From NCBI RefSeq assembly GCF_021117365.1, contig NZ_CP088262.1, positions 682,001-746,000 of the forward strand: a DNA stretch of 64,000 nucleotides, in the 5' to 3' direction. This DNA comes from Nocardioides sp. cx-173 (GTDB taxonomy: Bacteria > Actinomycetota > Actinomycetes > Propionibacteriales > Nocardioidaceae). Of this stretch, positions 60,139 to 64,000 are shown piece after piece. The translations under genes were made by a program, and so were the position numbers. A model generated the notes under the pieces. That model saw only the letters and a list, made by a program, of their open reading frames with translations. It was not told where the DNA came from and ran no database searches. Each line of letters begins with the position of its first letter. Position 1 is the stretch's first letter.

Positions 60139-61289
60139 ACCGCGCCCGCCGAGGCGCGCCGACGACCATCGGCGCTGTGTCGGATCGAGTGACCGCTCTC
60201 CAGCTTCTTGCACAGCTGCTCGTAGCCCGCGGCCACCTCCAGCCAGTCGTAGCGGTGGGCGGCCCGCGCGCGGTGGAGGGCGCCTCGCTCCCTGGCCAGC
60301 TCCGGCCGCAGCTCGGCGGCGTGCAGGAGCGCCGGAAGGTCCGCCGGCCCAGCGAAGTAGCCGCCGTGCTCACCGAGCACCTCACGGTTGAACGAGACGT
60401 CGTAGGCGAGCACGTGCGTCCCCGCGCCCATCGCCCGTAGGAGCGAGGGGTTCGTCCCACCCACGCTGTGGCCGTGCAGGTAGGTCAGGCAGTGCGCATA
60501 GAGCTGGTCGAGCAGCTCCTGGTCCCACACCCCGCCGACGATGCGGACCCGGGGATCCGGCCCGGCGGTCCGGCGGATCCGTTCGGTGTACGCGTCGGCG
60601 TACGGCGCCGAGCCGACGATGACGAGGGGCAGGCGCGCGCTCGAGCGGCGGTAGCCGTCGACGATCTCCTGGACGTGGTTCTCCGGCTCGAAGCGCGCGA
60701 CGACCAGGTGGTAGCCGCCCGAGGTCACCTCGAGCTCCTCGATCCGGTCGTTTCCGGCCGCGACCTGGATCGGGGCGCCGTAGGAGAGCAGCTCCGTCTC
60801 CGCCCCGAACTCGTCGGTGTAGTAGTCGGCGATCCCCTGGGCGTCGGCGATCAGGGCGTCGGCCCAGCGCACGCAGTAGGACTCCGCCCAGCGGTAGTAG
60901 CGGCGTCCCGCTGCGCCCCACTTCGCCCGTCGCCACTCCAGGCCGTCCACGTGCACGGCCACGGGCGTGCCGGACAGCCGCAGCAGCGGGAGGAACGGCG
61001 CGTTGGCGGCGTTGAAGACGATCGCCACGTCGTGGCGGGGGTGGGTGAGCAGGTGAAGCGCCGAGAGGGCCGTGTGGCTGAGCGTCTCGACGGCCTTGCC
61101 CTTCCAGCTCCGGAGGTGGACGAGTCGCATCCCCAGGTAGTGGTCGGAGGCGGCGTCCTCCGTGTCGCGGCAGTAGACCGTCACCTCGTGGCCGCGGGCC
61201 ACCAGCCGCCGGCCGATCTCCTCGACTGCGGTCTCGAAGCCCCCGTAGTGGGCGGGCACCCCGCGGGTCCCCAGCATCGCGATGCGCAT
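60135..61289 (-). CDS. GT4 glycosyltransferase with DUF1972-like N-terminus
   Basis: A 384-residue GT-B enzyme. The N-terminus MRIAMLGTRGVPAHYGGFETAVEEIGRRL is the DUF1972 form of rhamnosyl/GlcNAc transferases. C-terminal motifs: LVVARFEPENHVQEIVDGY (nucleotide sugar) and the catalytic-site region VGGTNPSLLRAMGAG with Glu for donor binding shifted from the usual EX7E. Adds a sugar to the exopolymer repeat. It starts immediately after the phosphotransferase stop. Confidence 0.9.
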   Translation of the reverse strand: MRIAMLGTRGVPAHYGGFETAVEEIGRRLVARGHEVTVYCRDTEDAASDHYLGMRLVHLRSWKGKAVETLSHTALSALHLLTHPRHDVAIVFNAANAPFLPLLRLSGTPVAVHVDGLEWRRAKWGAAGRRYYRWAESYCVRWADALIADAQGIADYYTDEFGAETELLSYGAPIQVAAGNDRIEELEVTSGGYHLVVARFEPENHVQEIVDGYRRSSARLPLVIVGSAPYADAYTERIRRTAGPDPRVRIVGGVWDQELLDQLYAHCLTYLHGHSVGGTNPSLLRAMGAGTHVLAYDVSFNREVLGEHGGYFAGPADLPALLHAAELRPELARERGALHRARAAHRYDWLEVAAGYEQLCKKLESGHSIRHSADGRRRASAGAV

Positions 61290-62087
61290 CTACGCCCCCA
61301 GGACGTCGAGCAGGCGGAGCTCACGCCACCACTTGGCGCAGGCGAGCAGGAGGAAGGCGGCGTTGGCCGCCAGGAGGGCCGCGTAGCCGCCGAGGAAGAC
61401 CTGGGGCCAGGCCAGGAGCACGAAGACCCAGCAGAAGGTCCCGTAGTCGTTGGGCAGCACCAGCCACGTCCGCAACGGATGCTCCCGGCGAGGCTCGGCC
61501 GCGGCAGCCAGGGGGGCTCGGCGTCGTAGGTAGGGCACCAGGATGATCCCGAAGTACGTCGTCATGTCCACGACCAGGAACACCATCGGGAGCACCAGTG
61601 CGGCCTCGGACTCCACCGGCGGGAACCGGAACAGCGAGACCAGCACGGCCAGGTGGAACGCGCAGGTCTTGACGCAGTCGAGGGTGTGATCGAGCCACTC
61701 GCCGGAGACCGAGCCGCCGCCGCGCAGCCGGGCCAGCTGGCCGTCGACGGAGTCCATGACGTAGCCGAGGGCGAGCAGCGCGGAGACGGAGAGGCCGAGC
61801 TCGAGCGAGGGCTCGTTGACGACGAGCAGCGCCAGCGCCGTGCCGGTGAGCAGCGCTCCGAAGACCGTGGCGGCGTTGGGTGAGAGCCCGACGACGTGGG
61901 CCGCGGCGGCGACCCGTCGGGCCACGGGCCGGTTGACCAGGCGCGAGTACGCCGGCGTCCCGCGCGACGGCTTCTGGGCCCTGCTCAGGGCCTCCCGGTG
62001 GACGCGGTACCACGCGAGCAGGGTGGCGTGCTCGGGGACGGGCTCGGGCGTGGGCGGCGTAGGGGTGAACGTCGGCGACACGGCCAT
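61290..62087 (-). CDS. CDP-alcohol phosphatidyltransferase
   Basis: A 265-residue membrane enzyme with the full motif DxxDGxxAR(x8)GxxxDxxxD: Asp112, Asp115, Gly116, Ala119, Arg120, Gly129, Asp133, Asp137. Several membrane helices follow. It joins a CDP-linked alcohol (CDP-diacylglycerol, CDP-glycerol-type or inositol-type) to an acceptor. In this island the acceptor may be a lipid or glycan; a TagD-like enzyme at 63397 may supply CDP-alcohol. AGGAGG eight bases before the ATG. Confidence 0.9.
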   Translation of the reverse strand: MAVSPTFTPTPPTPEPVPEHATLLAWYRVHREALSRAQKPSRGTPAYSRLVNRPVARRVAAAAHVVGLSPNAATVFGALLTGTALALLVVNEPSLELGLSVSALLALGYVMDSVDGQLARLRGGGSVSGEWLDHTLDCVKTCAFHLAVLVSLFRFPPVESEAALVLPMVFLVVDMTTYFGIILVPYLRRRAPLAAAAEPRREHPLRTWLVLPNDYGTFCWVFVLLAWPQVFLGGYAALLAANAAFLLLACAKWWRELRLLDVLGA

Positions 62088-62201
62088 CGGACGGCCTCCT
62101 GGAGTAGGCGGATCCGGGCGGCCTCGTCACGTGTCGGGCCGGGTCCGGGCCACGAACGTAAGGACGGCCCCGAGACCGAACGGCGCGCTCGGGGGAGACG
62201 T

Positions 62202-62215
62202 AGCCAATTTTGGGC
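62202..62215. promoter_or_regulatory. Candidate operator between the phosphotransferase and GT4 genes
   Basis: AGCCAA-TT-TTGGGC, two mismatches between arms, in the 180-bp divergent gap, 53 bases upstream of the GT4 gene and 115 bases upstream of the phosphotransferase gene. Resembles the other CCCCA/TGGGG repeats in this island. Confidence 0.4.
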
Positions 62216-62267
62216 ATAGGCAGCGCGCAATCGCCGGCGCGGGACCGGGTCTTCCTTCACTGCACGG

Positions 62268-63440
62268 ATGACCCAACGAACCGTGGTGATGGCCAACCCG
62301 TCTGCCGATGTCTACGGCGCGGACCTGCAGCTGCTGGAGAGCGTGACGGCCTACCGGGGGCGTGGCTGGCGGGTCGTCGTCGTGACGCCCTCGACCGGGC
62401 CGCTGCTGCCCCGGCTGGCCGCGCTCGGCGCCGAGGTCGAGCTGCTGCCGTTCCCGGTGCTGTGCCGGGCGGCGCTGTGCCCGGGCGGCGTCGCCGCGCT
62501 GGTCCGCGGCAGTCATGACGCCGTGACGCGGATGCGGCGGCTGCTGCAGCGCCTGCAGCCCGACGTCCTGTACGTCAACACGCTCACGCTGCCCTGGTGG
62601 CAGCTGGCCGGCAGGATGGCGGGGGTGCCGGTCCTGTGCCACGTGCACGAGGCCGAGGCCCGCGACCCGGCGTGGATGCGCGCCACGCTCGCGGCCCCGC
62701 TCGCGCTTGCCGACATGGTCGTCGCCAACAGCCGGACGACGATGGACCTCACCGTGCGCACGGCGCCGTACCTGCGGCGCCGGCTCCGGCTCGTGCCCAA
62801 CGGCGTGCGCGGACCGGCCGGGCACCCCGTGCCCCACCCGCGAGACGGGCGGTTCCGGATGCTGGTCGTCGGCCGGCTCTCACCCCGCAAGGCACCCGAG
62901 GTGGCGATCGAGGCGACGGCCCTTCTGCGCGCGGCCGCACTGCCCGTGGAGCTCGAGCTCTGCGGCACGGCGGGACCGGGGCACGAGGCCTACGTGGAGG
63001 AGCTGCGGCAACGTGCCGAGAGCCCCGACCTCTTAGGGGCGGTGAGCTTCACGGGCTACCAGGCGCCGATCTGGCCGGCGCTGGAGCGGGCGGACGCCCT
63101 CGTGGCGACGTCCCTGGGGGAGTCCTTCGGCAACGCGGTGGTGGAGGGTCAGCTGGCGGGGCGGCCCGTGGTCGCCTCGGCCGTGCCGGGGCACCTGGAG
63201 ACCGTGACGGACGGGGTGACGGGACTGCTGGTGCCGGCCCAGGACCCGGAGGCGCTCGCGGGCGCGGTCGCGCGGATCCTGGACGACCCGGAGCTCGGCC
63301 GGCGCCTGGCGGCGCAGGCGCTGCACGAGGCGGAGGAGCGGTTCGGGGTCCGGCGGTACGGCGAGGAGATCGCCTCGGCCGTCGACGACCTGGTCGTCAG
63401 ATCCGGAGCTCGCGGGCGTCGGCCTGCGCTGCAACGCTAG
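62268..63440 (+). CDS. GT4 glycosyltransferase
   Basis: A 390-residue GT-B enzyme: TVVMANPSADVYGADLQLLESV at the N-terminus, VVANSRTTMD, LVPNGVRGP, FRMLVVGRLSPRKAPEVAIEA and the EX7E region SLGESFGNAVVEGQLAGRP. The ATG at 62268 has no strong ribosome site. Its last 44 bases overlap the convergent cytidylyltransferase gene. Faces away from the rest of the island but shares the motif region with the phosphotransferase gene. Confidence 0.93.
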   Translation: MTQRTVVMANPSADVYGADLQLLESVTAYRGRGWRVVVVTPSTGPLLPRLAALGAEVELLPFPVLCRAALCPGGVAALVRGSHDAVTRMRRLLQRLQPDVLYVNTLTLPWWQLAGRMAGVPVLCHVHEAEARDPAWMRATLAAPLALADMVVANSRTTMDLTVRTAPYLRRRLRLVPNGVRGPAGHPVPHPRDGRFRMLVVGRLSPRKAPEVAIEATALLRAAALPVELELCGTAGPGHEAYVEELRQRAESPDLLGAVSFTGYQAPIWPALERADALVATSLGESFGNAVVEGQLAGRPVVASAVPGHLETVTDGVTGLLVPAQDPEALAGAVARILDDPELGRRLAAQALHEAEERFGVRRYGEEIASAVDDLVVRSGARGRRPALQR

Positions 63441-63861
63441 CCGCGTCGAGCTGACGCAGCGCCAGCCGCAGCCCGGTGCTGGAGGTCTGGTGGGTGTAGG
63501 GGAAGTAGACGACCTCCACGCCCACCGAGCCCATGCGCAGCTCGAGCTGCTCGCCCTTCGGCGTGCCTCGCCAGTCGTCGCCCTTGAAGATGCGGTGGAA
63601 GCGCACCGCGTCCCACGCCACGAGCTTGTCCGGCACGTCCTCGACGTACACGGCGTCCACGACGTCGATGGCGCCGACGATGGCGACCCGCTCGTCGAGC
63701 GGGACGATCGGCCGCACGCCTTTCATCCGCAGGCAGAGCTCGTCGGAGACGATCCCTGCGACGAGCCGGTCGCACGTGCTGCGCGCCCGCCGGAGCAGGT
63801 TCAGATGGCCCACGTGGAACAGGTCGTACGCCCCGGGGGCGTATCCCACGACGCTTCTCAT
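63397..63861 (-). CDS. Glycerol-3-phosphate cytidylyltransferase-like (TagD type)
   Basis: A 154-residue nucleotidyltransferase. GYAPGAYDLFHVGHLNLLRRA has the HxGH motif (His16/His19), and HQTSSTGLR is the second (RTxGIST-like) motif. Length and motifs suit TagD or an ethanolamine-phosphate/ribitol-type homologue that makes a CDP-alcohol. GGGAG seven bases before the ATG. It may feed the CDP-alcohol phosphotransferase. Confidence 0.9.
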   Translation of the reverse strand: MRSVVGYAPGAYDLFHVGHLNLLRRARSTCDRLVAGIVSDELCLRMKGVRPIVPLDERVAIVGAIDVVDAVYVEDVPDKLVAWDAVRFHRIFKGDDWRGTPKGEQLELRMGSVGVEVVYFPYTHQTSSTGLRLALRQLDAASVAAQADARELRI

Positions 63862-63942
63862 CGGTGTCTCCCTCGGTCGAGTGTCGAGCGGCTCGAACGT
63901 AGGAGCGGGAGAGCGGGGGGCGCTGGCTTGGGACGACGACTT

Positions 63943-63955
63943 ACCCAAGACGGGT
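63943..63955. promoter_or_regulatory. Candidate operator upstream of the TagD-like gene
   Basis: ACCCA-AGA-CGGGT, one mismatch, 82 bases before the start. A CTTGGG (63927-63932) and CCCAAG (63944-63949) inverted repeat with an 11-base spacer overlaps it. The remaining 139 bp to the window edge show no gene. Confidence 0.4.
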
Positions 63956-64000
63956 GACGCCCGCAGGGAGAGACGGACCGCCGGGTCCGGCGACAGGGAG

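Noticed and set aside
42824..63955. MraZ boxes (TGGGN repeats)
   Set aside because: The sites are inverted, not direct TGGGN triplets, and no mraZ or division genes are near.
1..64000. CRISPR array, insertion sequence or prophage
   Set aside because: No direct repeat series with spacers, transposase or phage structural genes seen.

Overview
The window is very GC-rich, with frequent GTG starts, many 1-4 bp stop/start overlaps, leaderless-looking promoters and few U-tract terminators. It carries the coproporphyrin-type haem genes hemE/hemY/hemQ and an actinobacterial glmU-prs-rplY-pth backbone. Together these point to an actinobacterium. A short tandem repeat at 11981-12042 of a type I associate with Nocardioides intergenic regions suggests Nocardioidaceae (inference; no search was run).

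Layout. (1) 1-10.8 kb is housekeeping: the 3' part of a sugar-type solute-binding protein, RNase D and a DUF3000 protein, hemE, a NYN-domain protein, a DUF4349 lipoprotein, a compact FMN-dependent sulfonate monooxygenase operon (ssuD, ssuE, flavin reductase), then hemY-hemQ and msrB. (2) 10.8-13.7 kb is a lipid desaturation pair: a ferredoxin-type reductase and an acyl desaturase, behind an inverted repeat that may be a regulator site. (3) 13.7-24.4 kb holds two halves of a LigD/LigC-like DNA repair system (stand-alone polymerase and ATP-dependent ligase). Between them lie a sulfotransferase-like gene, a four-gene operon with two copies of a module (unknown beta-rich protein + GT4/Stealth fusion), and a USP-like gene. 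(4) 24.4-31.2 kb has an EspC/WXG-like secreted-protein operon with a lipoprotein, tRNA-Gln(UUG), a secreted Ig-like protein, a two-HTH regulator and a ScyD-like secreted protein with a natural hexahistidine. (5) 31.3-40.2 kb is glmU, prs, an EEP-family hydrolase, an aminopeptidase N broken by an apparent one-base frameshift, rplY with a structured leader, pth, cysQ and a VOC protein. (6) 40.2-64 kb is an exopolysaccharide island with a SARP-like regulator, two kinase/LuxR-regulator pairs plus a third orphan LuxR regulator, an initiating sugar-phosphate transferase, an LCP ligase, a large secreted propeller/LamG/PKD protein, a BY-kinase, a beta-helix protein, a propeller-type putative glycosyltransferase, an LMW phosphatase, a Wzy-like polymerase, a Wzx-like flippase, two GT4 enzymes, a CDP-alcohol phosphotransferase and a TagD-like cytidylyltransferase.

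How the genes work together. The island has the parts of a Wzx/Wzy-type pathway: initiation at 42950, GT4s at 60135 and 62268, flippase, polymerase, kinase/phosphatase length control, and LCP attachment to the wall. Its regulators are interleaved with it, and all five of its long intergenic regions contain a CCCCA/TGGGG-type inverted repeat, a candidate operator shared by the LuxR-type regulators. The separate GT4-Stealth operon probably makes a phosphodiester-linked glycan. The two most unusual items are that duplicated operon and the putative shared regulon motif. All functional calls come from reading the sequence; none was checked by database search.
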